Counted from the stretch's first letter, positions 45,260 to 53,881 are shown. The stretch is 64,000 nt of DNA from Alphaproteobacteria bacterium (GCA_021325375.1 JAJPHG010000002.1:115855-179854); one strand, 5' to 3'. Notes: generated by a model not told the origin, from the letters alone. Made by a program: numbers and translations.

Positions 45260-46072
45260 ATGAAGGGCAGAATCCTCGGCTATAGCGACACCGAGTACAA
45301 AGGCGTGATCGCCGGGCAGGACGGTCGACGCTACGACTTCGTCCGGATCGACTGGCGTGGGCGCGGCGAGCCGGCCCCCGGGATGGACGTCGACTTCCAG
45401 ACCGACGGCGCCAAGGCGAAAGACGTCTACGCGATCGCCGCGGAACAGCCCGCCGCCCCCGCCTACACGCAACCTGCCCCGCCCTATGGCCAATCCGCTC
45501 CGGGCTACGGCCAGCCGCCCTACGGCCAGCCCCAACAGCCCTACGTCCCGCCTCAACAGCCTTACGCTCAGCCGCCGCCGATGATGGGCTTCGGCGATGC
45601 GATCCGGATCTGCTTCGAGAAATACGTGAACTTCACCGGCCGCGCGCGGCGCGCGGAGTATTGGTGGTTCTACCTTTTCACCGTGCTGGTCCGCATCGTC
45701 ACCTCGATCCTGGACTCGGCCGCGACGCAAGGCGGCAGGTTCGCTCCGTTCAGCACGCTCGGCTTTCTGGCCTTGCTGCTTCCCTGGCTCGCGGCGTGGA
45801 CGCGGCGCATGCACGATACGAACCGCTCGGGCTTCTGGGTGCTGGGCTTCTGCGTCGGCTTGTTCGTCCTGGCCGGAAGCCTCGGCGTGGGATTGGCGAT
45901 GCAGGAGGATACGCACGGCCAGGGCTCGATCGTGCTGATAGGCCTGTCCAGCGTCGGATTTCTCGGCGTCCTCATCTGGTCGATCGTGATGGTCTGCCTG
46001 GAGGGCACGCGCGGACCGAACCGCTACGGCCCCGACCCGCTCTACCCGCAGGCGGATGCGGAGGTGTTTTAG
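45260..46072 (+). CDS. DUF805 membrane protein with OB-like N-terminal domain
   Basis: 270 residues. Residues 1-60 (GRILGYSDTEYKGVIAGQDG, RYDFVRIDW) look like a cold-shock/OB-fold domain. A Pro/Gln/Tyr linker with YGQPPYGQPQQPY repeats follows to about 110. The rest is DUF805: ICFEKYVNFTGRARRAEYWWF, then four membrane spans and WTRRMHDTNRSGFW. Strong ribosome site GGGAGGGACT. Function unknown; some members affect osmotic or membrane traits. Confidence 0.88.
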   Translation: MKGRILGYSDTEYKGVIAGQDGRRYDFVRIDWRGRGEPAPGMDVDFQTDGAKAKDVYAIAAEQPAAPAYTQPAPPYGQSAPGYGQPPYGQPQQPYVPPQQPYAQPPPMMGFGDAIRICFEKYVNFTGRARRAEYWWFYLFTVLVRIVTSILDSAATQGGRFAPFSTLGFLALLLPWLAAWTRRMHDTNRSGFWVLGFCVGLFVLAGSLGVGLAMQEDTHGQGSIVLIGLSSVGFLGVLIWSIVMVCLEGTRGPNRYGPDPLYPQADAEVF

Positions 46073-46078
46073 AGCATT

Positions 46079-46209
46079 TTGCTATCGATCTGATCCACTC
46101 AAAAGGTGTCATCCCGGCCGAGCGCAGCGAGGCCCGGGACCCATTGAGACGCTGCACGCTGGGTCCCGGCCCTGCGCGATGCTTAACGCATCGCTTTCGC
46201 CGGGATGAC
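46079..46209. repeat. Intergenic palindromic repeat, family B copy 2
   Basis: Starts with the same lead-in and hairpin half as 24750-24814, but the hairpin is opened by an insert with its own palindromes (GGGACCCATTGAG to GGGTCCCGG, and GCGATGCTTAACGCATCGC) before closing with GCCGGGATGAC. It ends just before the integrase region and marks the edge of ordinary backbone. Confidence 0.7.
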
Positions 46210-46341
46210 AATTACTAACTAAATAACTAGAAGTAAACAACTATTTTTGATATAGTCTCCCGCACATACCCTGCACAGCTACGGCAAAACAATGGGTTAG
46301 GCCGGAAACCTGCACGGAATCTGCACAGACGGGAGGAGCCG

Positions 46342-47874
46342 ATGGCATTCGTGACCGATAAGGAAGAGCTCAAGCCCGGCTTGATCATTTTCCGCCGCGC
46401 CGACGTGGCGCATAACAACTGGTATTGCCGGATGAAGGTGCCGAAGGAGGACCGCTACAAGACGGTCTCCCTCAAGACCCCCGACCGCACCGATGCGCGC
46501 AGCCGCGCCTATCAGCAGGACGGGGAGATGCACACGCTCATCAAGCACAACGTGCCGGTGTTCGACCGGCCGTTCAGCGAGATCGGCAAGGAATATCTCG
46601 CCAAGCAGGAGCAGCGTGCCAAGGGCGGCGAGATCACTTTCGCGCGCGTCAGGCGCGTGCGCTCGGTGGTCGATGGCATGCTCAGCGCCTATGTCGGCAC
46701 GACGCAGATCAGCAAGATCGGACCTGACCGCTGGGAGGGCTATCCCGACTGGCGGCGCGCCAACGGCGAGGGCCGGATGGCGCGGGCGGGCTCCACCCGG
46801 CCGCGCACCGCCGAGGAAGTGGCCTGGGCGGAGAAGAAAGCGGCGGCCGCTGACGCGGCGCGCCAGAAGGCGATCCGCAACAAGATTGACGAGCGTAAAT
46901 TTCCGAAGGTCAATGCCAAGAGAAAGAAGATCGACGAGCCGTGGATCATCGTGAGCGACGCGACGATCCGCATGGAGATGTCGATCTTTTCCGCCGTCAT
47001 GCATTACGCGGCAGACAAGCGCTACGTCACGCTCGACCGCGCCTTCGAGAACAAGCCCAACTTCCGCAAGGTGCGGCGTGACGAGTTCACGCTGGAGGAA
47101 TATCGCAGGCTCCATACCAAGGCCCGCAAATGGATTACCGAGGCCACGACGAAGAAGAGCCGCTGGTATCGCGAAGTCGCCTACAATTTCATGCTCATCA
47201 TGTGCAACACGGGCATGCGCCCCTCCGAAGCGCGAAACCTGCGCTGGCGCGACGTGACCCATGCCAAGGACCGCGACGGGCGCGAGCTGGTCGTTCTTTT
47301 CGTCAGCGGCAAGGGCAAGTCGCGCAAGCTGGTTGCGCCCATGATCGAGAATGCGGGCGAGTACCTTGAGCGCATCCGGCGCCTAAGCGTCGCGACGGGG
47401 CCGGACGATCCGGTGTTCACCACCTCCACCGGCAAATCGACCAAGGTGCTCTACGCCTACCTGGTCGAGGACATGCTTAAATTTGCGGGCTTGCGCGACG
47501 GCCCCTCGGGCATTCCGCGCTCGACCTACTGCTTCCGCCATACCTATGCGACGCTTCGCCTGAGCGAAGGCGTCGATGTGTATTTCCTCGCCGAGCAGAT
47601 GGGCACGTCCGTCAAGATGATCGAAGATCACTACGGCCATGTGAATACCATCAAGCACGCTGATCGCGTATTGCAGGGCATGGGCAATTGGGCACCGCCC
47701 GCCGAGGCAGCGCAGCCCGAAGCTTCTGAGCAGGCCCAGGACAAGGACGGCAAGCCGTCCAAGCCGCGCAAGAAGTCGCGGGCCAAGAAGGCCAGTCCAA
47801 AGGACGCCGATACGAAAGCGGCGCGCGCCCTGGCGGTTCGCCGCAAATCAAAGTCGCCTCAGGCTTCTCACTGA
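46342..47874 (+). CDS. int: Tyrosine-type site-specific integrase
   Basis: 510 residues. The catalytic domain (about 245-450) shows the Arg of NTGMRPSEARNLRW, a Lys in VSGKGKSRKL, CFRHTYATLRLSEG (His/Arg box), and the nucleophile in MIEDHYGHV. The usual second His of LGHS is Thr (QMGTS), a known variant in phage/ICE integrases. A Lys/Arg-rich tail of 65 residues (KPRKKSRAKKASPK) may bind DNA. Ribosome site GGGAGGAGCC. The upstream 130 bases carry three CTGCAC-type repeats that could be arm sites. It marks the left end of the island; the attachment site itself is not identified. Confidence 0.92.
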   Translation: MAFVTDKEELKPGLIIFRRADVAHNNWYCRMKVPKEDRYKTVSLKTPDRTDARSRAYQQDGEMHTLIKHNVPVFDRPFSEIGKEYLAKQEQRAKGGEITFARVRRVRSVVDGMLSAYVGTTQISKIGPDRWEGYPDWRRANGEGRMARAGSTRPRTAEEVAWAEKKAAAADAARQKAIRNKIDERKFPKVNAKRKKIDEPWIIVSDATIRMEMSIFSAVMHYAADKRYVTLDRAFENKPNFRKVRRDEFTLEEYRRLHTKARKWITEATTKKSRWYREVAYNFMLIMCNTGMRPSEARNLRWRDVTHAKDRDGRELVVLFVSGKGKSRKLVAPMIENAGEYLERIRRLSVATGPDDPVFTTSTGKSTKVLYAYLVEDMLKFAGLRDGPSGIPRSTYCFRHTYATLRLSEGVDVYFLAEQMGTSVKMIEDHYGHVNTIKHADRVLQGMGNWAPPAEAAQPEASEQAQDKDGKPSKPRKKSRAKKASPKDADTKAARALAVRRKSKSPQASH

Positions 47875-47887
47875 GGGAGTCATGCGG

Positions 47888-47925
47888 CGCCGGGAAATAA
47901 GCAGCGAGCCTCGCTGCGCCCGGCG
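47888..47925 (+). terminator. Compound hairpin after the integrase
   Basis: Outer stem CGCCGGG/CCCGGCG encloses a perfect inner stem GCAGCGAG/CTCGCTGC. No T-run follows, so it may act as a Rho-dependent or RNA-stabilising end. The following 290 bases hold nothing else I can support. Confidence 0.5.
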
Positions 47926-48213
47926 ACACTTGACTCCCACTCCGGCCGTGCCGGCGCGCCGCTGGCGCTCTTGCTCGGCAGGGACGGCAAGACAGCGGGC
48001 GGAAAAAGCCGCGTCGAGCCTCGATGCGGCCCGCCCGCTGGCGTCTTCCGCAGTATCCGCCCATCGGCCGCTGGCCCCTGGGATGGGCGGAAGCGAGGAC
48101 CTTCCGAAAGCAACTTACCTCTGCGAAAGAGAAACCCGTTCACGCAACGCTCAGGCGCACGGAACGCCGTTTGCGCAGGATCGTTGCAGAAGAGTCGTCC
48201 CCGGACCGACCGC

Positions 48214-48678
48214 ATGCCGCGCCCGCTGAAAGTCTTTCGCGCCCACCTGGGCTTTTACGATAGCGTTGTCGCCGCGCCGTCGCAGAAGGCGGCGCTGGCG
48301 GCCTGGGGCGCAAGTCCGCGCGAATTTGCACAGGGCTTCGCGCGCGTGACGACGGACACCGCCGCAGTCGAAGCCGCACTCGCGCAGCCGGGCGTGGTGC
48401 TGCGACGGCCCGCCGGCTCCAAGGGCGCTTTCAAGGCCGAGCCGGATGCACCGCGCGCGCCGAAACTGACGGCCGCGCAGAAGCGCCACGCGGCGGATGC
48501 GAAACTGCAAGGGCAACGCAAAGCCCGTGAGGTCGAGCGGAGAGCGAAACGTGAAGAAGCGCGGCGCGAGGCAGCAGCCAAAGCGGAACTCGCCGACATC
48601 GAAGCAGAAGAGGCCAAGCTTCGCGCACGCCGGATGAAATTGCAGAAATCGTTCAAGCCTCACGCCGTCAAATCGTGA
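48214..48678 (+). CDS. TolA-like coiled-coil protein of mobile elements
   Basis: 154 residues. The start MPRPLKVFRAHLGFYDSVV and APSQKAALAAWG is a small conserved domain seen near conjugation genes in alphaproteobacterial elements, where it is often labelled 'cell envelope biogenesis protein TolA'. Residues 95-145 are a charged coiled coil (RKAREVERRAKREEARREAA). The label is by similarity of layout only; no true TolA function is implied. Confidence 0.7.
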   Translation: MPRPLKVFRAHLGFYDSVVAAPSQKAALAAWGASPREFAQGFARVTTDTAAVEAALAQPGVVLRRPAGSKGAFKAEPDAPRAPKLTAAQKRHAADAKLQGQRKAREVERRAKREEARREAAAKAELADIEAEEAKLRARRMKLQKSFKPHAVKS

Positions 48679-48707
48679 CATCGGGCGTGGCGCAACGTCG
48701 CCACCTG

Positions 48708-48803
48708 TCACGGCGGCCGCTTGAACAGCCGCAGCAGCTTGGCCAGGGCCGCCAGCGCGGCAGAGATCGCGTAAAGTAGCGATGCAAGATCGGAGGTCGT
48801 CAT
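48708..48803 (-). CDS. 31-residue amphipathic/membrane peptide
   Basis: Tiny gene with a perfect ribosome site (AGGAGG, five bases before ATG 48803). The peptide begins MTTSDLASLLYAISAALAAL and ends AKLLRLFKRPP, a single hydrophobic helix with a basic end. Its ribosome site overlaps the stop of the small gene upstream, so the two are a coupled pair. Function unknown; the size and charge pattern suit a small membrane peptide such as a toxin or regulator. Confidence 0.6.
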   Translation of the reverse strand: MTTSDLASLLYAISAALAALAKLLRLFKRPP

Positions 48804-48812
48804 GACGGCCTC

Positions 48813-48992
48813 CTATCGAGTGCGTGCCGGTCCGTGCGTGATCGGGCGACGGGCGTTTTCGCGAGCGGTCCATGACAGGGGGCGGCTGTTACCATTCGCG
48901 AGGCTGAGAAGTTCAGCGACGGCGCTGCACGCCAGGGCGATGATCCCGAGCCATTTGCAGGTGCCAAGTTCGATTGTCGTCAGCGGTTCCAT
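48813..48992 (-). CDS. 59-residue small membrane protein
   Basis: ATG 48992 follows AAGGAGG at five to six bases. The N-terminal part (MEPLTTIELGTCKWLGIIAL, then ACSAVAELLSL) is one membrane helix; the rest (SRPLSWTARENARRPITHGP) is basic and polar. Stop TAG at 48813 is 9 bases before the next small ATG. No family recognised. Confidence 0.58.
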   Translation of the reverse strand: MEPLTTIELGTCKWLGIIALACSAVAELLSLANGNSRPLSWTARENARRPITHGPARTR

Positions 48993-49427
48993 AAGTCCTC
49001 CTTCGTTTCGACCGCGACCGTCGCGGCCATGCGCGGAAGACCTGCGCCGAAGGAGGCGGCTGCATCGCTTGCGACCGCAACGTCAGAGGAGGAGTGCTTG
49101 CACTTGCCGCCTTAGCCGACCGAAGGCGCTACGACCAAGCCAAGGCCGCAACGGGCGCGTTGAACCGGATCGGCGCAATTACCACAGGACGAATTTCGAG
49201 CTTTTCTGTGCGTGAACGGGCGCATTCGGGCATCCCCTTGCGACCGGTAACCTATCGCAATCTATGCTATTCTTTGCTGCTTAAGCGCGCAGCGATTTAC
49301 TTTCTCAATAAAGTTGAGCAACCTTGAATTGCCAGCGTATTTGGTATTCAGTTAACTATAGCACCACTGGTCCTCCATTAACCTCTCAAGTGCTGCGGTT
49401 TTGTTTGAGCTTTCATCGAGCAACTCA
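48993..49427. other. 435-base region between small genes and the TrpF-like operon
   Basis: Divergent region. GC content falls sharply in its right half (after about 49240), marking the change to the more AT-rich cargo. A short frame from GTG 49094 has AGGAGG too close to the start and no recognisable product. The promoter of the operon should lie at about 49300-49420. Confidence 0.4.
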
Positions 49428-50090
49428 ATGCGCATAGCAAAGTTGAAAATCTGCGGTATACGAAGCGTTGAAGAGCTTCAAAGCATTAGCGCACTCGACA
49501 TTGATGCTTTTGGCGTGCTCGTTGGACAGGTTCACTCTTCTCCAGATTTTGTATCTCCGGATGTAGCACGCTCGATCACGCAGAGAGCGCATCCATTCTT
49601 GAACTCCGTTCTCGTCACTCATTTGGAGACTACAAGCGAGATTGTCGCTCTTTGCGCTCAAGTGCCCAGCGCTAGCGTTCAGGTTCACAGCGACATGAGC
49701 GCCGCCAATTTGGCCAAGCTTCGCGCGCTGATTTTCCCTCGTAAGGTGATTGGCAAAGTAAGCGTCGAAGACGATAGAGCCATGCGGCGAGCCTTAGAAA
49801 TCCAGACGTCAGTCGACGCGCTTTTGCTTGATACCATCGCTCGATCAAATGACCAAGTCGGTGGTACAGGGCGCACCCATGATTGGTCTATATCCGCCAA
49901 AATCGTCGCTAAAACATCTGTACCCATTATTTTGGCCGGAGGTTTGAATGCCACAAACATTTCCGATGCGCTACGCACTGTGAAACCGTCAGCGATCGAC
50001 ATAAACTCTGGAGCAAAGCGTTCTGACGGGTCGAAGTCGATCGACAAGGTTGCGGAGCTTGTCCGTGTCTGCAAGTCGACTGAGTTTTGA
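49428..50090 (+). CDS. Phosphoribosylanthranilate isomerase-like protein
   Basis: 220-residue TIM barrel of the TrpF family. KICGIRS keeps the catalytic Cys, ALLLDT the catalytic Asp, and GGTGRTHDW and IILAGGLNATNI form the phosphate site. INSGAKRSDGSKSIDK corresponds to the family 'SGVExxPGxKD'. The family's SPR loop, whose Arg holds the anthranilate carboxylate, reads SPD here. No other trp genes are near and codon use is more AT-rich than the backbone. I infer an Amadori-type isomerase for a related phosphoribosyl compound, not tryptophan synthesis. ATG 49428 chosen because the family domain begins there. Confidence 0.85.
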   Translation: MRIAKLKICGIRSVEELQSISALDIDAFGVLVGQVHSSPDFVSPDVARSITQRAHPFLNSVLVTHLETTSEIVALCAQVPSASVQVHSDMSAANLAKLRALIFPRKVIGKVSVEDDRAMRRALEIQTSVDALLLDTIARSNDQVGGTGRTHDWSISAKIVAKTSVPIILAGGLNATNISDALRTVKPSAIDINSGAKRSDGSKSIDKVAELVRVCKSTEF

Positions 50091-51532
50091 TGGTGACCCT
50101 CAGGAGCTTCACCGATTTTATAATGGTCGCTTTTTCGGTCCTAGGCGGGATCGTCGCTATAATACAGTTAGTCACATATCTACGCAGGTTTGTCAGAAAC
50201 CTGTCGCGCACTGTCCGCGACTTCCTGCCTCGAATAACGCTTCCAAATGCGATCCAGGCTGTGAATGGTGTTCATTCGCCTTTCCTTTGGAATAAAGAAG
50301 TACTGCCAATTGTGAGTATCGGCATAGTTACAAACTTCGTCGCGCTAACCCTTTCAAGTCGGCTAACGAACATTCTCTATCTGGACATGACCGGCACTGC
50401 CTTTGTGGCGTTGCTGCTCGGGCCATGGTATGGCGCGATCACCGGCTTGATTTCAAATTCGCTGGTAAACTGGATACTTTACCCAGGCGCTGGCGCAGAT
50501 CTGGTCGTATTTCCATGGTCACTCGTCAACATGACCGGTGGTTTTTTCTGGGGCTACCTAGCTAGGACAAGTAGGCTTCGCGACTACTTCCTCAGCCCGC
50601 CGCACCACGCCAGGGATCACATAAAACTATTGTTCTTATTCGGCGGAGGCTGCGCTGCTATGTGCGCCCCAGTAGGAACCGCGATCACGTTGGCCCTTGG
50701 AAAAAGTCTCACTCTTGCACTCGATCCGGCGGTGGCTGGCGCCCTCGACAAGCTATTGGTTGCCGAGCGCACCGCGCTGCAAGGGCTGCTCACCCCGGTC
50801 ATGCACCAAGATACTGCCGTGTATTCCTCACAAATCGCGATCAATGTGCTACAAAATTTCGCGCGCTACTTACCTGACAAGACACTGAGTTTTGCCATTG
50901 CGGTCGTGATGATCCGCTTTGGCTTTCCGCTTTTCGAGAAGCTCCTCATAAAACAGCGAACGCAAGAGATGGTTCATCACGGAACAGCTTGGGAATCGCT
51001 GCTTCTATTTGTGCTGTATTTTCCATCGGCGCTCATTCTGAACTCTCTAAAAGAGTACTCCCCTGGCCGATTTTGGATGCTCTGGGCTGCACCGGCGCTA
51101 ATTTCCTTAACTGTGTTTCTTCTATTTTTTATTCGCAGGCATCCCAATGATTCTTGCTCAAATGACAAACCCGAACGCCTAGCGTTGTACCAACGCGCTG
51201 ATTCATCCTCGCGAGACACCGAGTCAGAGCGTTCACTCGAAAACAACCTTCGACGAGCCGGAATTTTTGCCAGCATCATCTTCTTCATAGCGTTGCCGTT
51301 TCTGGTTCCGCTCAATCAGTACTGGCGAGTCCTGTTCAATTTCGTCTGCCTAGTTTACGGATTTCATCTCGTTATCGTCCTTTCCCGAATATCAATGGGG
51401 CAGAACATCTACATTCACATGCACGGGTCAGTCGGCAATAGTGGGGACAATCCGAACCCGGACGAATATGCCCACGGCCTCAGCGCGGCACCGGTTCCGT
51501 CACCTCCAAATATTCCGCGAAGCCACGCCTGA
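50090..51532 (+). CDS. Multi-span membrane protein with ECF-S-like core
   Basis: 480 residues, about 10 membrane helices. The central part (LYLDMTGTAFVALLLGPWYGAITGLISNSLVNWIL, here split at residues 100-135, then MTGGFFWGYLA) looks like the substrate-binding S component of ECF vitamin transporters. The C-terminal part has further helices and a polar tail. No ECF ATPase or T component is nearby. The start shares one base with the upstream stop (TGATG), so it is coupled to the isomerase-like gene. Could be an importer for the compound used by its neighbours (inference). Confidence 0.68.
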   Translation: MVTLRSFTDFIMVAFSVLGGIVAIIQLVTYLRRFVRNLSRTVRDFLPRITLPNAIQAVNGVHSPFLWNKEVLPIVSIGIVTNFVALTLSSRLTNILYLDMTGTAFVALLLGPWYGAITGLISNSLVNWILYPGAGADLVVFPWSLVNMTGGFFWGYLARTSRLRDYFLSPPHHARDHIKLLFLFGGGCAAMCAPVGTAITLALGKSLTLALDPAVAGALDKLLVAERTALQGLLTPVMHQDTAVYSSQIAINVLQNFARYLPDKTLSFAIAVVMIRFGFPLFEKLLIKQRTQEMVHHGTAWESLLLFVLYFPSALILNSLKEYSPGRFWMLWAAPALISLTVFLLFFIRRHPNDSCSNDKPERLALYQRADSSSRDTESERSLENNLRRAGIFASIIFFIALPFLVPLNQYWRVLFNFVCLVYGFHLVIVLSRISMGQNIYIHMHGSVGNSGDNPNPDEYAHGLSAAPVPSPPNIPRSHA

Positions 51533-51545
51533 GAACGGGTAAGCC

Positions 51546-52070
51546 ATGCTTTGTAATTGGTTTGTTCTTACCGGCGGTCCCTGTTCTGGCAAGACAAGCA
51601 CGATTATTGAATTGCAGAAGCTGGGCTATTCGGTTGCGCAGGAGGCAGCCCGTCAGCACATGAGCGCTGAACTCGCCCGCGGAATACCAATAGAGAAAGT
51701 TCGAGCTGATCCAATTGGGTTGCAGCTCAAAATCCTAGCTGTTCAATCCGACACGGAAAGAAAACTCGAGAGGAAGTCGCTGACCTTCCTAGATAGCGGC
51801 GTGTTCGATCCCATCGCCTACACGAAGGTTTTGGGGGGCGACAGCGCTCCACTGATCGCCCGGTACTCAGGGATGAGATACAGGCGGGCCTTCATGCTGG
51901 ACCTATTGCCAATGAAGCAAGATGCCATCCGCACCGAAAGCTTTCAGGATGCCCGCCGTATTCGTTCGGCTTTAATTGAGATTTATAGGGCGATGAAGAT
52001 TCCTATAACGCGTGTGCCGAAGATGCCAAGCTATGAGCGCGCCCGCTTTATTGTTGCGCGATCGATCTGA
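51546..52070 (+). CDS. P-loop kinase/ATPase of the AAA_28 type
   Basis: 174 residues. Walker A is FVLTGGPCSGKTSTI (7-21), then QEAARQHMSAEL and a Walker B-like LTFLDSGVFDPIAYT. The layout matches small AAA_28/NadR-type nucleoside or ribosyl-nicotinamide kinases. ATG lies 14 bases after the membrane-protein stop. Third gene of the operon; it probably phosphorylates a small molecule or nucleoside. Codon use is AT-rich like its partners. Confidence 0.75.
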   Translation: MLCNWFVLTGGPCSGKTSTIIELQKLGYSVAQEAARQHMSAELARGIPIEKVRADPIGLQLKILAVQSDTERKLERKSLTFLDSGVFDPIAYTKVLGGDSAPLIARYSGMRYRRAFMLDLLPMKQDAIRTESFQDARRIRSALIEIYRAMKIPITRVPKMPSYERARFIVARSI

Positions 52071-52580
52071 GAATCGATCTAGTCATTGCTGCGGCGGTGC
52101 TGGACGTTTTCATAGGAAGCCGTTTCCTTCGTGCGATTGCATCAGTGCCCGTACAGCTCAACGCGTGGCTTCCATCTTGGAAAATTTAGTCTGCTAACTG
52201 CGCATAAGAGCGACGAAGCCGCGCAAGACGCGGCGGCGCATTCGAAGAATTATGGAACGGTCAGGCGAGCTTCTGCTAGCGCTGGCCCTTTCGCGAGATT
52301 GCTGTGCCGTGTGCCCGCGCTGTCGAAGGAATGGCCGATGGTCCTAAGTCTTGCCCTTGTGCGGCTCAGCTGTCCAATCACGTCCTCGTTGTCATGCGCA
52401 AGATGGAGCCTTGCGTGTCCGGTTCAACGAGAATTTTCCCCTGCGCAGGCGCATTCCTCGCGACCGCTGCGCTCGCAAAATTCCCGTTCCCCTGCGGTGA
52501 ACCGGCCGCTCCTTCAAGGCTCCTGACGGTGCGCATGCGAGGCCGCATTGGGCGGCTTCCGAACGCAAAGGAGACTTTTT
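52071..52580. other. 510-base leader region before the DUF736 gene
   Basis: Long frames here have no ribosome site or recognisable protein. GC content returns to backbone level. The last 20 bases hold the DUF736 ribosome site (AAAGGAG). It may contain regulatory RNA structure, which I could not resolve. Confidence 0.35.
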
Positions 52581-52874
52581 ATGACGACCATCGGCACATT
52601 CACCCGCGACGGCGACAGCTTCACCGGCACCATCGCGACCCTCGCCCTCAAGGCCAAAGTGGCAATCAAGCCCGTCACCAAGACGGTCGAGAACGCCCCC
52701 GACTTCCGCATCTACGCAGCAGGTGTCGAGATCGGCGCAGGCTGGTCGAAGACCAGTGAGGCCGACAAGCCCTACCTTTCCATCAAGCTCGACGATCCGA
52801 GCTTCACGGATGCGATCTACTGCCGCCTCGTCGGCAAGCAGAACGGCGATCATGTCCTCGTTTGGAGCCGCTGA
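52581..52874 (+). CDS. DUF736 protein
   Basis: 97 residues: MTTIGTFTRDGDSFTGTIAT through APDFRIYAAGVEIGAGW to YLSIKLDDPSF. Matches DUF736, a small beta protein found almost only on conjugative plasmids and islands. Role unknown, possibly replication or transfer. Ribosome site AAAGGAG. Confidence 0.9.
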   Translation: MTTIGTFTRDGDSFTGTIATLALKAKVAIKPVTKTVENAPDFRIYAAGVEIGAGWSKTSEADKPYLSIKLDDPSFTDAIYCRLVGKQNGDHVLVWSR

Positions 52875-52961
52875 GCCGAAGGGGGCGGCCTCGGGCCGCC
52901 CCATTTCGCCGTATGTTCAGTCGCTTGCAGCGGTCGCTAAAACTTAATGAATTCTTAACGG

Positions 52962-52980
52962 CTGCAATCTATGATTGCAG
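52962..52980. repeat. Perfect palindrome
   Basis: CTGCAATC, TAT, GATTGCAG, just after the DUF736 gene; the first of three palindromes in 120 bases. Confidence 0.6.
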
Positions 52981-53038
52981 ATAGTCCGTATACAGAGGAT
53001 GTATCGCGCAAGAGCCCACAGTTCTTTCTTCGAGTGGC

Positions 53039-53080
53039 CGTCATGCGGCTCCGCCGCATGACGCGGAGGCTAGCCTCCGC
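53039..53080. repeat. Two abutting perfect palindromes
   Basis: CGTCATGCGGC, TCC, GCCGCATGACG (53039-53063) followed without gap by GCGGAGGCT/AGCCTCCGC (53063-53080). They sit exactly where the 5' part of the following gene should begin and may be an inserted REP-like unit. Confidence 0.7.
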
Positions 53081-53881
53081 GCCGAGCTGACCGCAAAGAT
53101 CGCTGGCGCTCAAGCCGACATCGAAAGCAAGCTCGCCGAACTGCGTCACGCGCTGGCGAGCGCGTCGAGTGGCCTTGCGATCACGCAGGCCGAAGCGCAG
53201 CTGCGCGGGCTGGCGCTGCTGCAGAAGCGCATCGACGCCGCAAGCCCGGCCAGCCTGGCGGCGATCCGCGCCGAAGTCGCGGCATCGGTCGCCGCGACGC
53301 AATCCTTCGTTCAGCAGGTGCAGGGCGCCGGTTCGGCCGTCGCCACCGAGAGGGCCGCGCTGCAACAGGCCAGCGAGGCCGCGCGCGGCAGCGTGACGGA
53401 CTTCATGCACGCGTACTACGACGAGCATAAGTTCGACGCGTATCTGGAATTTGCCTCAACGCAGGATCGGGACGAATATCGCCGCCGCGAAGAGGAGCGC
53501 AAACGCGCCATCGATACGGCGATGGCCGAGCACACGCCGGAGGGCAATCTGCAAGCCAACAAGCTCGCCATTGAGCAATTGAAAGACGCGGGCGCGCATG
53601 GCGCGGATAGGAGCAGGGATTACCAGCCGACGCTCGAAAAGCTCGAACACAATGAGCGCGATCTGTCGCAAGCCATCGGCAGCGCTCAAAAGCCGGGTGC
53701 CGCCAAAGAGGCGGCGGCTTCGCTCGATGTCGGGGCCAGCCGTCCGCCTGCGCTAGACGGTATCTCGCCGGAAGTGATCGCGCAGTTGCGCACGGCGCGG
53801 GCATCGGCCGCGAGCACGCCGTCCGAGACGGGAAGCGCCCCCGTGCCGGGCACGGCAACCGGCGCCGCCCGGACCCGATAG
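53081..53881 (+). pseudogene. N-terminally truncated coiled-coil gene
   Basis: An open frame reads from the palindromes at 53039-53080 to the stop with good coding character: ELTAKIAGAQADIESKLAEL, then RREEERKRAIDTAMAEHTPE and a Pro/Ala tail. No ATG, GTG or TTG lies in frame before GTG 53318, so the first 80 or so conserved-looking residues have no start. Either the 5' end was lost when the palindromic unit arrived, or translation begins at 53318 (188 residues). Helical, charged, no signal peptide. Position suggests a mobilisation-related protein. Confidence 0.5.

Noticed and set aside
24750..46209. Possible CRISPR from repeated palindromes
   Set aside because: The copies are kilobases apart, with two per family and no regular spacers or cas genes.
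46079..46341. tRNA gene as integration target
   Set aside because: I looked for a cloverleaf and a GTTCGA-type T-loop around the integrase and found none; the hairpins belong to the family B repeat.
49094..49327. 77-codon frame from GTG with AGGAGG close by
   Set aside because: The ribosome motif is only one or two bases from the start and the product has no features; GC content changes within it.
52131..52526. 131-codon frame before the DUF736 gene
   Set aside because: No ribosome site and unusual Ser/Cys/Arg composition; more likely leader DNA.
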